From Oceanospirillaceae bacterium (lineage in GTDB: Bacteria; Pseudomonadota; Gammaproteobacteria; Pseudomonadales; Balneatricaceae), in the NCBI GenBank assembly GCA_013215505.1, contig JABSQZ010000002.1, positions 186,001 through 250,000 of the forward strand: a DNA stretch of 64,000 bases, given 5' to 3'. The notes beneath the pieces were generated by a model. The model had not been told where the DNA came from. It was given only the letters and a program-made list of their open reading frames with translations, and made no database searches. The position numbers were made by a program, and so were the translations under genes. This document shows, in pieces, positions 23,979 through 33,274 of the stretch. Position 1 is the stretch's first letter. Each line of letters begins with the position of its first letter.

Positions 23979-25424
23979 TTATCGAACTTCGCCGCCCACT
24001 TTGACTAATTTCATGGTGTTAGTACCACCTTGAGCGTCGACATAATCACCTTTAGTAATCAGTACAAAATCGCCTGCAGAGACAAAGCCACGCTCTACCA
24101 GTGATTCCACCGCCCGCTGATTGACTTCGGCGTTTAACGCCGTGCCAGTATCAAAGGGGATGGTCTGCACTCCGCGATACATGGCCACTCTGCGGCTGGT
24201 TTGCGGATGGCGGCTCATGGCTATAATCGGGATACCAGAGCTAATTCTGGACATCAGTAAGGTAGTGTTACCGGATTCAGTCAGACAGATAATAGCTTTT
24301 ACCCCGGGCATATGGTTGGCGGCATACATCGCTGACATAGCAATGGTTTCGTCGACTTGTTCGAACTCACGATTCAGTCGATGGTTGGATTCTCGGGTAG
24401 ACCTATCTTGTTCAGCCCCCAGGATAATGCGATCCATGGCCTGCACAGTTTCAACCGGGTAAGAACCTGCAGCAGTTTCTGCCGAGAGCATTACTGCATC
24501 TGTGCCGTCTAATACTGCATTGGCAACGTCAAACACTTCGGCGCGAGTCGGAAGTGGGCTGTCGATCATTGACTCCATCATTTGTGTGGCGGTGATCACG
24601 ACTCTGTTTAGCTTGCGTGCCCTGGAAATGATTTTCTTCTGTGTGGCAATTAGAGCGGCATCACCAATTTCTACCCCTAAGTCACCGCGGGCAACCATGA
24701 CTACATCTGAGGCTAAAATCAGTTCATCTAATACCTGATCATTTGCCACGGCCTCGGCGCGCTCGATTTTAGCCACCAGGCGGCAGTTGGCCCCGGAAGC
24801 CGTGACTAATTCACGGGCGTAGTGCATATCCGCCGCATTGCGCGGGAAAGAGACCGCCAAATAATCTAGCTCTAGCTGCGCGGCGATCAGAATATCTTGC
24901 TTGTCTTTGTCAGTGAGGGCGGCTGCGGATAAACCACCGCCTTTTTTGTTGATACCTTTGTTATTAGACAAGGGTCCGCCATTGATTACGGTACAAACTA
25001 AGCTAGTATTAGTTTTTTCAATCACTTGCATAGTGACACGGCCGTCATCTAATAACAGTTCATCCCCAAGTTCACAGTCGGCTATCAGCTGTGGATAATC
25101 TATACCTACTTGCTCACTGTCGCCTGCGTCATTATCCAGTGTGGTATCAAGGGTGAATTGCTGGCCGGACTTCAAGGTGACTTTCGTATTAGTAAAGCGG
25201 GCAATACGAATTTTTGGCCCCTGCAAATCACCCATAATGGCAATGTGCAATTGATGTCTGTGACAGATATCACGGATCATTTCAACACGCCTTTGATGGT
25301 CGCTGCTGTGACCGTGAGAAAAGTTAAGCCTGACCACATTCACTCCAGAGAGTAACAGTGCTTCAAGTTGTGGCAGTGTATCGGTAGCCGGACCTATAGT
25401 GGCTACTATCTTAGTTCTTCTCAT
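23979..25424 (-). CDS. pykA: Pyruvate kinase
   Basis: 481 residues, matching the PykA type (E. coli 480) more than PykF. RRTKIVATIGPATD at the start, NVVRLNFSHG (substrate and K+ site), MGDLQGPKIR, VAKIERAEAV with the catalytic Lys, MVARGDLGVEIG and ITATQMMESM are all present, then the C-terminal allosteric domain. It makes pyruvate and ATP from phosphoenolpyruvate and ADP, the last step of glycolysis and the Entner-Doudoroff route. PykA-type enzymes are commonly AMP- and sugar-phosphate-responsive. Its 3' end is duplicated twice downstream. Confidence 0.96.
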   Translation of the reverse strand: MRRTKIVATIGPATDTLPQLEALLLSGVNVVRLNFSHGHSSDHQRRVEMIRDICHRHQLHIAIMGDLQGPKIRIARFTNTKVTLKSGQQFTLDTTLDNDAGDSEQVGIDYPQLIADCELGDELLLDDGRVTMQVIEKTNTSLVCTVINGGPLSNNKGINKKGGGLSAAALTDKDKQDILIAAQLELDYLAVSFPRNAADMHYARELVTASGANCRLVAKIERAEAVANDQVLDELILASDVVMVARGDLGVEIGDAALIATQKKIISRARKLNRVVITATQMMESMIDSPLPTRAEVFDVANAVLDGTDAVMLSAETAAGSYPVETVQAMDRIILGAEQDRSTRESNHRLNREFEQVDETIAMSAMYAANHMPGVKAIICLTESGNTTLLMSRISSGIPIIAMSRHPQTSRRVAMYRGVQTIPFDTGTALNAEVNQRAVESLVERGFVSAGDFVLITKGDYVDAQGGTNTMKLVKVGGEVR

Positions 25425-25533
25425 TGTTTTTACTCGTATTTAAAAGGGCGGCGAGAGTATCTGCAAATCCGTTCGCTACAGCGAAACTTGTTTTCAGGGT
25501 CTCAAGCTGGATAAATTTACCGCCCTAAATGGT

Positions 25534-26064
25534 TTATTGGTTGACGACTACCGTCAGGTTCCGGGCAACGGTCAGTGACAAAGTATCTCCCACCGATCGA
25601 TTTGTCGTAGCTATACTGTGCAGCTCATCGACTGACAATAATTGTCAGGCTACATCGACTCCACAGTGGATTAAACTGCCCAGAAACTCTCAGAAGACGA
25701 GACGCCCAGGTAAGGTAAAGCTATTGCCGTTGTGCTCGCTGTCTGGTATTAAACGGGTATTTTGCGGTCGAAAGATTAAACTGGCTGTTCCTGTTTGCTG
25801 TACAGCCAAGGTTATCTGCAGTCCAAGGTCGCTGACAAAAGTATTCTTTTACCCTTGACTGCTGCAGCTATCTTACCATCTAAAATATTGGCGGAGCCGA
25901 TAAAGTTGGCGACAAAGCGATTAGTAGCGGCATCATACAGTTGCATGTGCTTGGCCACTTGTTAGATCACGCCATTATTTTGCACTGCCATTCGTTCAGA
26001 AGTCGTATTTGCCTGTTCTTGATCCTGGGCGACCAGAATGGTGGTGAGCGTTAATGAGGAATAA
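25534..26064 (-). pseudogene. ABC transporter ATP-binding subunit, decayed 3' part (PotA/UgpC/FbpC type)
   Basis: Translating the minus strand gives TTILVAQDQEQANTTSERMA and then NNGVI, LYDAATNRFVANFIGSANIL, the H-loop and post-Walker B region of importer ATPases, interrupted by a stop after NNGVI. A frameshift near 25860 leads into a TOBE domain (LIFRPQNTRLIPDS, LGSLIHCGVDVA) with two further in-frame stops, ending at a TAA at 25534. Walker A, the signature and Walker B are absent. The plus-strand open frame seen here at 25529-25858 is only its complement. Confidence 0.8.
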
Positions 26065-26226
26065 TAAGTGCGCTATTAGTTGCTGGCAGGCAATTCTGCA
26101 TGGAGCATAAACTGCACTGAATATAACCCTAATAAAGCTTAGAAGTTAACTATTTACAGTGCTACAGTGCAGCTGCTTTAAGCTGTTTTACTTTTAATAT
26201 TTATGCACAATTGAGGTCGTCAGAAG

Positions 26227-27504
26227 ATGCACAGCAGTACCTATAACGCTGATAAAAATACTGAAAAAACCTCCAGCGTGACGGTAATAGGCGCCGGCAT
26301 TGTCGGAGTAGTTACCGCTATAAACTTGCTGCGTGAAGGGCATAAAGTGACCTTAATCGATCGGGCTAAACCTGGCAGTGGTTGCTCATTTGGTAACGCG
26401 GGATTACTGGCGCGCTCATCTTTTGTGCCTTTAACTAGCCCTAGTACACTGCTGCAGGCACCGGGTTGGTTGCTAAGACCTGATGGACCGCTAAGTGTGC
26501 GCTGGAGTTACCTGCTAAAAATTATTCCCTGGCTGTATAACTACATCAAAGCGGGTTTTAGCAATGAGTTGGAACAGCGAGGGGAGGCGGTTTATCAACT
26601 GACCGGTCCCAGCGTAGTAATGTTTGAACAGCTGGCCGCCTCGGTTGACTGCTCTGATCTGGTGGTAAAAACAGACTACTTACAGGTCTATAGAACCAGG
26701 GGGAAGCTGTTAAAAGCAGAGTCAGACATGAACGCCAGACGTGCATTGGGCTTTAACATCAATACTGTCGATGCCGATAAATTGCGTGAGCTGGAACCTG
26801 ATCTGTCCGCCGATTTTAAGTATGGCCACCATATTTTGGGGCACGGTTATATTAAAGACCCAGAGGCGTTGGTGCTGGCGATTCATCAGCAGTTTTGTCT
26901 TGAGGGCGGCGTCTATATCCAGCAGACGGTCACTGATATTGTACAGCGAGTGGATAAGTGTGAGGTAGTTACCGCCGAGCAAAGTATCAGTACTGATAAA
27001 TTAGTGATTGCCGCCGGGGCGTTTTCAGCACGCTTAATAGCCGCCACTAATATTAATATTCCCCTGGAGACCGAACGTGGTTATCACATCACTTGCCTAT
27101 CCGCCGAAGTGCGTTTGAATCGCCCGGTGATGGAGGGAGATAATAAGTTTTTGGCCACCCCGATGCAGATGGGATTGCGCTTTGCCGGTACGGTAGAGTT
27201 AGCTGGGTTAGATGCACCGCTTAATCGGCGGCGGATCAAATCGCTGCAGCGCAGTGCCAGTAAAATGATGCCGGGTCTGAACATAGACAACAGCAGCGAG
27301 TGGTTGGGCTTTAGGCCGACCTTAAGTGACAGTTTGCCGGTGATCTGTACCGCACCGGATAATAAGCGGATTATCTATGCGTTTGGTCATCAGCACTTAG
27401 GGTTGACTTGTGCACCGATGACGGCGGCAGTTGTGGCAGACTTAGTTGCAGAGCGTCAACCGCGGATTGATATCTCTCGCTTTGATGTTAAAAGGTTATT
27501 GTGA
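26227..27504 (+). CDS. FAD-dependent oxidoreductase, D-amino-acid dehydrogenase (DadA)-like
   Basis: 425 residues. The Rossmann FAD motif VIGAGIVGVVTAINL starts at about residue 20, followed by GSGCSFGNAG typical of DadA. Late motifs are TERGYHI and the C-terminal FGHQHLGLTCAPMTAAVVADL. DadA enzymes deaminate D-amino acids to 2-oxo acids with quinone as acceptor. It sits beside remains of an ABC importer ATPase, so it may be what is left of an amino-acid or opine uptake cluster. No racemase is next to it, so the substrate stays uncertain. Confidence 0.85.
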   Translation: MHSSTYNADKNTEKTSSVTVIGAGIVGVVTAINLLREGHKVTLIDRAKPGSGCSFGNAGLLARSSFVPLTSPSTLLQAPGWLLRPDGPLSVRWSYLLKIIPWLYNYIKAGFSNELEQRGEAVYQLTGPSVVMFEQLAASVDCSDLVVKTDYLQVYRTRGKLLKAESDMNARRALGFNINTVDADKLRELEPDLSADFKYGHHILGHGYIKDPEALVLAIHQQFCLEGGVYIQQTVTDIVQRVDKCEVVTAEQSISTDKLVIAAGAFSARLIAATNINIPLETERGYHITCLSAEVRLNRPVMEGDNKFLATPMQMGLRFAGTVELAGLDAPLNRRRIKSLQRSASKMMPGLNIDNSSEWLGFRPTLSDSLPVICTAPDNKRIIYAFGHQHLGLTCAPMTAAVVADLVAERQPRIDISRFDVKRLL

Positions 27505-28048
27505 GGCAGGGTGTTTTTTTACTGCAAAAAATACGGTAAAAAAGTATTTCATCATTAACGAAAAATCTCGTTTTCAACGAGTTGCTTTCTTTACTCGTGT
27601 AACGAAAGCACGCCCAAGATTGACTCCGCAGTTCTTTCACATCCATGTGATCACTGCATTTGTAAATCCTTTTACTTAAGACTCCTACGCTTTGGGCTAA
27701 ATGACTGGCCGCTAATCAGCACATCTTGATGCTCCGCTTCAGTAATTACTTTACGTGTGTATTTATGCCTTCCCTGTTCTGTGTAGTAAAGCGCAGCTTT
27801 AGGAGCTACTTTTCCAAGTGAGGTTTTAGGTATAAAATCCTATTCATAGTATCTATAGCTGGGTTGAGTATCGGCATAAAGCGGGCATTTTTTTTAGCCT
27901 GTACTCTATCTTTGGCCCTCCCTGACATTCGCTAGTCTCTAGCGGTTAATAAATTTTTGGAGCTTGATGTAGATGTTGGTATATTCAAAAATTTGCGAGT
28001 TAAAAGTGGTTAAGTGTTTTTTTAGTGGAGCTTCCCGGAGAGGTAATA
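27505..28048. other. Intergenic region with a possible gene fragment
   Basis: On the minus strand 27672-27837 encodes an open stretch with FIPKTSLGKVAPKAALYYTE and ending FSPKRRSLK plus TAA, but a TAG closes it upstream and no start exists; it looks like the tail of a lost gene of unknown family. A small hairpin CTCGTT/AACGAG lies at about 27568-27582. Nothing else is recognised. Confidence 0.35.
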
Positions 28049-28774
28049 GTGGAAAAGGAAAAGTGGGATCTAATAGTACGTAAAGTAGCCGTCTCTGATT
28101 ATATGCTTCATACAAGCTATTTCGGGCCAGAGGATCAAACCGTGTTACTCATTCATGGCGGAGGAAGTTCGTCTTCTTCTAAAATACACCCCCTTCGTAT
28201 TGATCTTGCAGAACGTGGGATCGGAACTCTTGCAGTTGATCACTTAGGTCATGGAAAGACAGCTGGAAATATTAAGAATTCCTCTTTAATGATGAGAGTT
28301 GAAGAAGTGTTGTCCGCGATCAAAGAATACCCAATAGTTAATATCTTGGGGACCGTCTCGATGTCCATGGGTGGACATATTGCGATAAAGTTGCAGGAGA
28401 TTTTGGCCTTTAATGCCTTGGTACTCATCGCCCCTGCGGTTTATACAACCTCCGCTTATCCTGTCCCTTTCGGCCAAGGGTTCACTAATATCATACGACA
28501 ACCTGATAGCTGGGATAAAAGTCATATTTGGCCAATTTTAGAGAAATTTGAAGGGGAAATGCTGGTGATTATAGGAGAGCATGACGAGGTGATTCCGCAT
28601 GGGATAATAGATAAAATGAAGCGCATTACTAAGCCTGAAGTTGCTAAAATCATTATTTTAAAAGATGTTGATCACTTCGTTATGACCCGTTTGCGTGAGG
28701 GTGATAAAAGACATTTAGACAGTCTCTTAGATTTAATGTCTAGCACGCTTATAACGCCTTCAGTCAATCCCTGA
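28049..28774 (+). CDS. Alpha/beta hydrolase family protein
   Basis: 241 residues from the GTG at 28049, which has a strong GGAGAGG five bases ahead; an earlier GTG at 28025 lacks this. Oxyanion-hole motif LLIHGGGSS, AVDHLGHGKT, nucleophile region VSMSMGGH, an acid in IIGEHDEVIP and the catalytic His in VDHFV. The nucleophile elbow reads S-M-S-M-G rather than the usual G-x-S-x-G. It is more AT-rich than its neighbours and stands alone, suggesting separate acquisition. Substrate unknown. Confidence 0.8.
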   Translation: MEKEKWDLIVRKVAVSDYMLHTSYFGPEDQTVLLIHGGGSSSSSKIHPLRIDLAERGIGTLAVDHLGHGKTAGNIKNSSLMMRVEEVLSAIKEYPIVNILGTVSMSMGGHIAIKLQEILAFNALVLIAPAVYTTSAYPVPFGQGFTNIIRQPDSWDKSHIWPILEKFEGEMLVIIGEHDEVIPHGIIDKMKRITKPEVAKIIILKDVDHFVMTRLREGDKRHLDSLLDLMSSTLITPSVNP

Positions 28775-28785
28775 TAGTTTGTACT

Positions 28786-28803
28786 GGCCAGATAAAACTG
28801 GCC
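28786..28803 (+). terminator. Small hairpin after the alpha/beta hydrolase gene
   Basis: GGCCAG (28786-28791) pairs with CTGGCC (28798-28803) around ATAAAA, 11 bp past the stop. No U-tract follows. The remainder of 28775-29118 shows no gene. Confidence 0.25.
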
Positions 28804-29118
28804 GCGGACATCTGCTTGGGAATCGATGTCCAACCAAAAAACCATCATTTTATCAGTGACTTGAGAGAAGTAATTGGTTACATAAAAATTCTATTTTATG
28901 TGTGCTAGCGTCATTATCAAGGGATATAGCAGGAAGCGACCTGAAGCTGCCCTAAAATACATCGTAATATGATGTTCGTTGTAGCTCGCAGATGGGAACA
29001 AAGCGCTTTGCCCTTTGCGCAACCGGCTGCCAATCTACTTAGAATCGCGGGTAACTCACCGCTGCTTGAATAAATGCGTTAGCCTTGCGTTGGGAATAGA
29101 CTTGGAGATAGCAGAATA

Positions 29119-30117
29119 ATGAATCGATTCGACAGAGTGACGTCAATATTGTTGCTACTGCAAACACGCTCAGTGGTGACGGCTGGTTTTTTAGCAGAGC
29201 ATTTTTCTGTGTCAGAGCGAACGATATATCGCGATATCCGCACCCTGGAAAACGCTGGTGTACCTATTGGTTCAGAAGCGGGGGTCGGCTACTTTCTCGA
29301 TAAAGGTTACCATCTGCCGCCGGTGAGCTTTACTCTCGATGAGGCTGCATCATTACTGATTGGTGAGAAACTGCTGGTATCCAGTCTTGACCCCGCCTCG
29401 CTACAAGACTACAAACATCTATTAAACAAGGTTCGTGCTGTTTTAGACGTAGCAGATAAAGACTATCTGAACTCGCTCGATGCTGATATTGAGGTGTTGT
29501 ATGAGGGCCAGGCCTTTGTGATCGACGGTGAGAGCAATCTCAGCGGTATCGGTCATGACTTATTGTCCAGTGATCTGTGGTTGGGGGAATGCCGCAGTGC
29601 ACTGGTACGAAGGCAAGTAGTTGAAGTCGACTATTGCGGCCCAACTTCTCAACAAGCGACATCTCGCCACATAGAGCCTATTGGTCTCTTTTACTACAGC
29701 TTGCATTGGCATTTAATTGCCTGGTGTTGTTTACGCGAAGGCTATCGTGATTTTCGACTGGATCGCATCCTGAAGTTTCAGCCGCAGCCACAGCAGTTTA
29801 CCCGTCGCAGCCGGGCAACGCTTCAACAGTACCTTGCCCGGCAGCAAAGTCAGAATGAATTGCTGGAAGTTGAATTATTGTTTCGCCCTGAAGCAGCAGG
29901 TTTTGTTGGTGAACAACGCTATACGTTCGGATTTGTCAGTGAAGAAAATACGGCTGAGGGGGTGAAAATGCGTTTTTTGACCGCTGTTCCGCATTACATG
30001 GCACGTTGGCTTTTACAGTTCACCGATGGCGTTAGTGTGCTTAAGGGAGATGGGTTAACCTGTGCGATGAGGAACTTGAGTGAGGAACTGTCAGCGCACT
30101 GGAAGGCCAGTTTATAA
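29119..30117 (+). CDS. YafY/PafC-type transcriptional regulator (HTH_11 and WYL domains)
   Basis: 332 residues. A DeoR-like helix-turn-helix at about 5-58 (VTAGFLAEHFSVSERTIYRDI), a WYL domain at about 165-230 (IEPIGLFYYSLHWHLIAWC, DFRLDRI) and a C-terminal WCX region (PHYMARWLLQF). WYL domains sense nucleic-acid or metabolite ligands. It is followed 145 bp downstream on the same strand by a RidA-family gene and is probably its regulator, a common pairing for YafY-like genes and small enzymes. Confidence 0.88.
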   Translation: MNRFDRVTSILLLLQTRSVVTAGFLAEHFSVSERTIYRDIRTLENAGVPIGSEAGVGYFLDKGYHLPPVSFTLDEAASLLIGEKLLVSSLDPASLQDYKHLLNKVRAVLDVADKDYLNSLDADIEVLYEGQAFVIDGESNLSGIGHDLLSSDLWLGECRSALVRRQVVEVDYCGPTSQQATSRHIEPIGLFYYSLHWHLIAWCCLREGYRDFRLDRILKFQPQPQQFTRRSRATLQQYLARQQSQNELLEVELLFRPEAAGFVGEQRYTFGFVSEENTAEGVKMRFLTAVPHYMARWLLQFTDGVSVLKGDGLTCAMRNLSEELSAHWKASL

Positions 30118-30262
30118 CGTTAGCTTAAATTTTATAGAAAATAATTTTCACCCTCCTGACATAGGGTTGTCAGTCGCGAGTGTCACAATCGGTTCAACGG
30201 TCAAACACCGTTCAGCAATGCCCGGAGCTGTTTCGGGTAGATGAATCAATTGGAGATAATCT

Positions 30263-30658
30263 ATGCAACGAATTCCAGTCAATCCGTGGTCTTGGTCACT
30301 AAAGCTCGGCTATAATCAAGCAGAAATCCTTGAGCAAAGCAGACGGCAACTGGTCTGTGCAGGACAAACAGCAGTGGATGCCGAGGGCAACCCGCAACAC
30401 CCAGAGGACATGCGAAACCAGATCACACTCGCATTGGACAACCTCGAGGCTGTCCTGAACGCCGCAGATATGGGCTTCGCCAACATCACGCGGCTCGGCA
30501 TCTACACTACAGATGTGGACGAAGCCATGAAACACTTCGACCTGTTTGGCTCCCGGTTCGGTCCAGTTGCCGCCACACCTCCTATGACTCTGCTCGGTGT
30601 CACGCGGCTCGCCATCCCAGGGCTGATGTTTGAGATAGAGGCCTGCGCCGCCGACTGA
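30263..30658 (+). CDS. RidA/YjgF family protein
   Basis: 131 residues with the trimeric RidA fold pattern: LVCAGQTAVDAEGNP, a long helix QITLALDNLEAVLNAADMG, ITRLGIYTTDVDEAM and a final PGLMFEIEACA. RidA proteins hydrolyse reactive enamine/imine intermediates; subgroups without the exact RidA arginine site have other roles. AATTGGAG precedes the ATG. The gene and the next one are richer in G+C than the rest of the window. 30659-30949 downstream holds no gene I can support. Confidence 0.88.
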   Translation: MQRIPVNPWSWSLKLGYNQAEILEQSRRQLVCAGQTAVDAEGNPQHPEDMRNQITLALDNLEAVLNAADMGFANITRLGIYTTDVDEAMKHFDLFGSRFGPVAATPPMTLLGVTRLAIPGLMFEIEACAAD

Positions 30659-30949
30659 TGGCATTGTCGACCCCGATCTGCGGGAGCGTAAAAGCTTGTT
30701 GGTGAAAAACAAGCTGTCCTGTCAGTGCCTGACTGTCGGCGAAGGCCACCTGATGTTGACACTGACAGGTATACAATGTGTCATTTGCATGCAAAGAAAA
30801 CCGTGCCAAGACATCGAACCATGGTCGTAAAGATTTGAATTTCGGCTATTAAAGAAATAGGACTGCAGCGGCTCTGAAAAAATCAGGTCAAAAATTGTGT
30901 GCAGATGCTTTAAATCAATGAAAAACCGACGTTTATCGGAGTTATCTAA

Positions 30950-31642
30950 ATGCCCAACACCCTTACCCCCGAGCTCTTCCGCTTCTTGCGCGAGCTGCGC
31001 GAGAACAACAATAAAGATTGGTTCAGCGAAAACAAGCCGCGCTTTCGTCAAACCGTGCAGCTGCCGATGGTCGACTTTATCGAAAATATGGCGCCTTGGT
31101 TGGCTCAAAACACCCCCGCCTTCGTCGCCGACAGCCGACTCAACGGCGGCTCGCTGTTTCGCATTTACCGCGACATTCGCTTTGGCGCCAACAAGAGTCC
31201 CTACAAGACCAACATCGGTTGCAATTTTCGCCACCATGCCGGCAAGAATGCGCACGCACCTGGTTTTTACGTCCACATTGCGCCAGGCGAGATATTCTTT
31301 GGTGGCGGGATTTGGTCGCCACCGACACCAGTGCTGAATAAAATTCGTGACGCCATTCTCGAAAATCCTGAGCGCTGGCGCGCGATCCAACAGGCACCAG
31401 CCTTCACCGATGTGTTTGGCACATTGGGCGACACGCAATCGTTGAAGAACGCCCCGCGCGGTTACCCGAGCGATCACCCTTGCATTGATGATCTTAAACG
31501 CAAATCGCTGTTCGCCTTCACGAGTTGCACGCAAGCTCAGGTCTGCGCCGCCGATTTCCCCGATCGCGTAACCGAAGCCTTCGAGGCACTAGCGCCTTTG
31601 ATGGCATTTATGGTTAAAGCCCTGGACTTAGGTTGGGATTAA
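30950..31642 (+). CDS. DUF2461 (TIGR02453) family protein
   Basis: 230 residues, normal family length. LFRFLRELRENNNKDWFSENK at the start is the family hallmark, followed by FRIYRDIRFGANKSPYKTNI and GFYVHIAPGEIFFGGG. Function unknown; no catalytic residues assigned. High G+C gives long open frames on both strands here, but only this one has family motifs and a natural start (CTAA before ATG at 30950, weak ribosome-binding site). Confidence 0.9.
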   Translation: MPNTLTPELFRFLRELRENNNKDWFSENKPRFRQTVQLPMVDFIENMAPWLAQNTPAFVADSRLNGGSLFRIYRDIRFGANKSPYKTNIGCNFRHHAGKNAHAPGFYVHIAPGEIFFGGGIWSPPTPVLNKIRDAILENPERWRAIQQAPAFTDVFGTLGDTQSLKNAPRGYPSDHPCIDDLKRKSLFAFTSCTQAQVCAADFPDRVTEAFEALAPLMAFMVKALDLGWD

Positions 31643-32006
31643 ACAAGATAGCCAGCAAAACGACTTGGACAGCCACTAGTTATCTAGGCACTTACTGGGT
31701 TCCCAGAATGCCTTTGACCATGCCCTGGCGTTATCAGGGCGGAATCGCCAGCATTGAAATGGTGATTGGCAGTTCGGCGATATCAGTCAAATCGGACCTG
31801 GAGCAGTCAAGTACCAGATCGGTTATTGTGAGCAAGTTGCATTGAGAGGGTAAGTTGGCCACGCATTTGGGATTAGCTTTTTGTATTGGCAGCAGATAAC
31901 ACCGTTATAATTTGTCGGGTAAAGCGAAGTGACAAATTAAGCCAGCTCTGCTACAACTTCTGCTGTTAACCCTAAGCCTATATCTTTTAACCGGATCACT
32001 GTAATT
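31643..32006. other. Intergenic region, nothing recognised
   Basis: An open frame (31633-31845) exists but has no family signal or ribosome-binding site. The right part is AT-rich and must carry the promoter of the racemase-family gene. Confidence 0.5.
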
Positions 32007-32747
32007 ATGACTGTAAAATATAAGGTTCGCCCCAAAGCCAATAGCTATGGTTTTGCGATTGGAATTTTGTTGATTGACTGCTCGACGCCTTTTATTCCCG
32101 GGGACGTTGGCAACGCATCCACTTACGATTATCCGGTACTCTACAAAACCGTAGCCGATGTCACATTAGAACGTTTAATAGAACAGGGAGATGAGTCTTT
32201 AATTGACAATGTAATCTTGGCTGCAAGAGAGTTACAAGAGATGGGAGTTCGCGCAATCACAAGCGATTGCGGCTATATGATACGCTATCAACAACAGGTA
32301 GCCGATGCGCTAGATATCCCCGTAATTCTCTCTAGTTTAGTGCAACTACCTATGTTAGAACTCAGTGTTGGCCGCAGGCAAAAAATTGGTATAATTTGTG
32401 CCAATAAAGAACGGCTTAGCCCCAAGTTATTAGAGATAGCAGGCTTAAAAGACCCTGGAAAAGTAGTGATATATGGCCTGGAAAAACAAGCTAATTTTCG
32501 CGGGCCAATTTTGGATGAAACCGGTACATTGGAGCCAGAGAAAATAGAGCTAGAAATAGTCGCTATTGCCAGGGAAATGATTGCACAGCACCCAGAGGTG
32601 GGGCCTATTTTGTTAGAGTGTTCAAATTTACCTCCCTACGCTGCTGCGGTACAAGCTGCAACCGGGCGCTTAGTTTTTGATTACACAAGTTTAATTAACG
32701 GCTATTGTGCCGCGGCCATGCGTAAGCCATTTATTGGTATTTATTAA
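32007..32747 (+). CDS. Aspartate/glutamate racemase family protein
   Basis: 246 residues with the two-cysteine layout of the Asp/Glu/hydantoin racemase superfamily: C88 in ITSDCGYM and a second Cys near 205 in LLECSNLPPYA, each at the end of a Rossmann-like half. IGIICANKERLSPKLL fits the second half. The family racemises or isomerises amino acids and maleate without cofactor; this subgroup is usually uncharacterised. It stands alone between two long gaps. Confidence 0.82.
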   Translation: MTVKYKVRPKANSYGFAIGILLIDCSTPFIPGDVGNASTYDYPVLYKTVADVTLERLIEQGDESLIDNVILAARELQEMGVRAITSDCGYMIRYQQQVADALDIPVILSSLVQLPMLELSVGRRQKIGIICANKERLSPKLLEIAGLKDPGKVVIYGLEKQANFRGPILDETGTLEPEKIELEIVAIAREMIAQHPEVGPILLECSNLPPYAAAVQAATGRLVFDYTSLINGYCAAAMRKPFIGIY

Positions 32748-33274
32748 GTTGCCCGATAAATAATGCCTGTGCTGTATTAGCGTCATTACCTTGCGAAAAC
32801 GTCGCCCAAATTACTGAGCGACTTCGTCTCAACACCTTTGCCATGCTTTTGATAATGAAACAGTCAGGTCGCTGGTTAATACCGCGATAGACTAAAGAGC
32901 AATGGGTAGTATATTTAAACTTCTCAAAAGTACAGAGGCCATCATTTGATAAAGGAGTCGCACAAAGGCTCTAAATCTGTGGTCAAACTATTAACAAGAT
33001 TATAGATCGATCAATGTCCCCTGGTAAGAAATTGCGACAAAATTGCCTGCTGATTTGAGTGTGACAAAGTCGCTAAGTGTTTTAATCTAACGCAGAAAGT
33101 CACTAGATGCATGATCAGCCTACTAATCGTTGGTGGTCAGGTTCACAAATGTCTGAGCCAGCAATAACGATCTGTCCCGCCGTTTTAAATTTCATAAAAT
33201 TGATTTTGGCTGGCAATTTACCGAGAGTGAATTTAACTTAGAGAGGCCGGTAATGTGCAGAATTACAGTGGACA
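32748..33274. other. Intergenic region, nothing recognised
   Basis: 527 bp between the racemase and diguanylate cyclase genes, which converge here. No reading frame with family signal, no clear terminator, no repeat seen. Confidence 0.5.

Noticed and set aside
25529-25858. 109-codon plus-strand frame between pykA and the DadA-like gene
   Set aside because: It is the complement of a decayed ABC ATPase TOBE domain that reads clearly on the minus strand.
30299-30712. Open frames on the minus strand opposite the RidA gene
   Set aside because: Same G+C effect; the RidA product on the plus strand explains the constraint.
30722-31534. 270-codon open frame on the minus strand opposite the DUF2461 gene
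   Set aside because: The region is G+C-rich, which opens frames on all strands. Only the plus-strand DUF2461 product shows family motifs.
33121-33200. 26-codon minus-strand frame near the cyclase gene end
   Set aside because: Too short and without hydrophobic span or start signal; probably chance.
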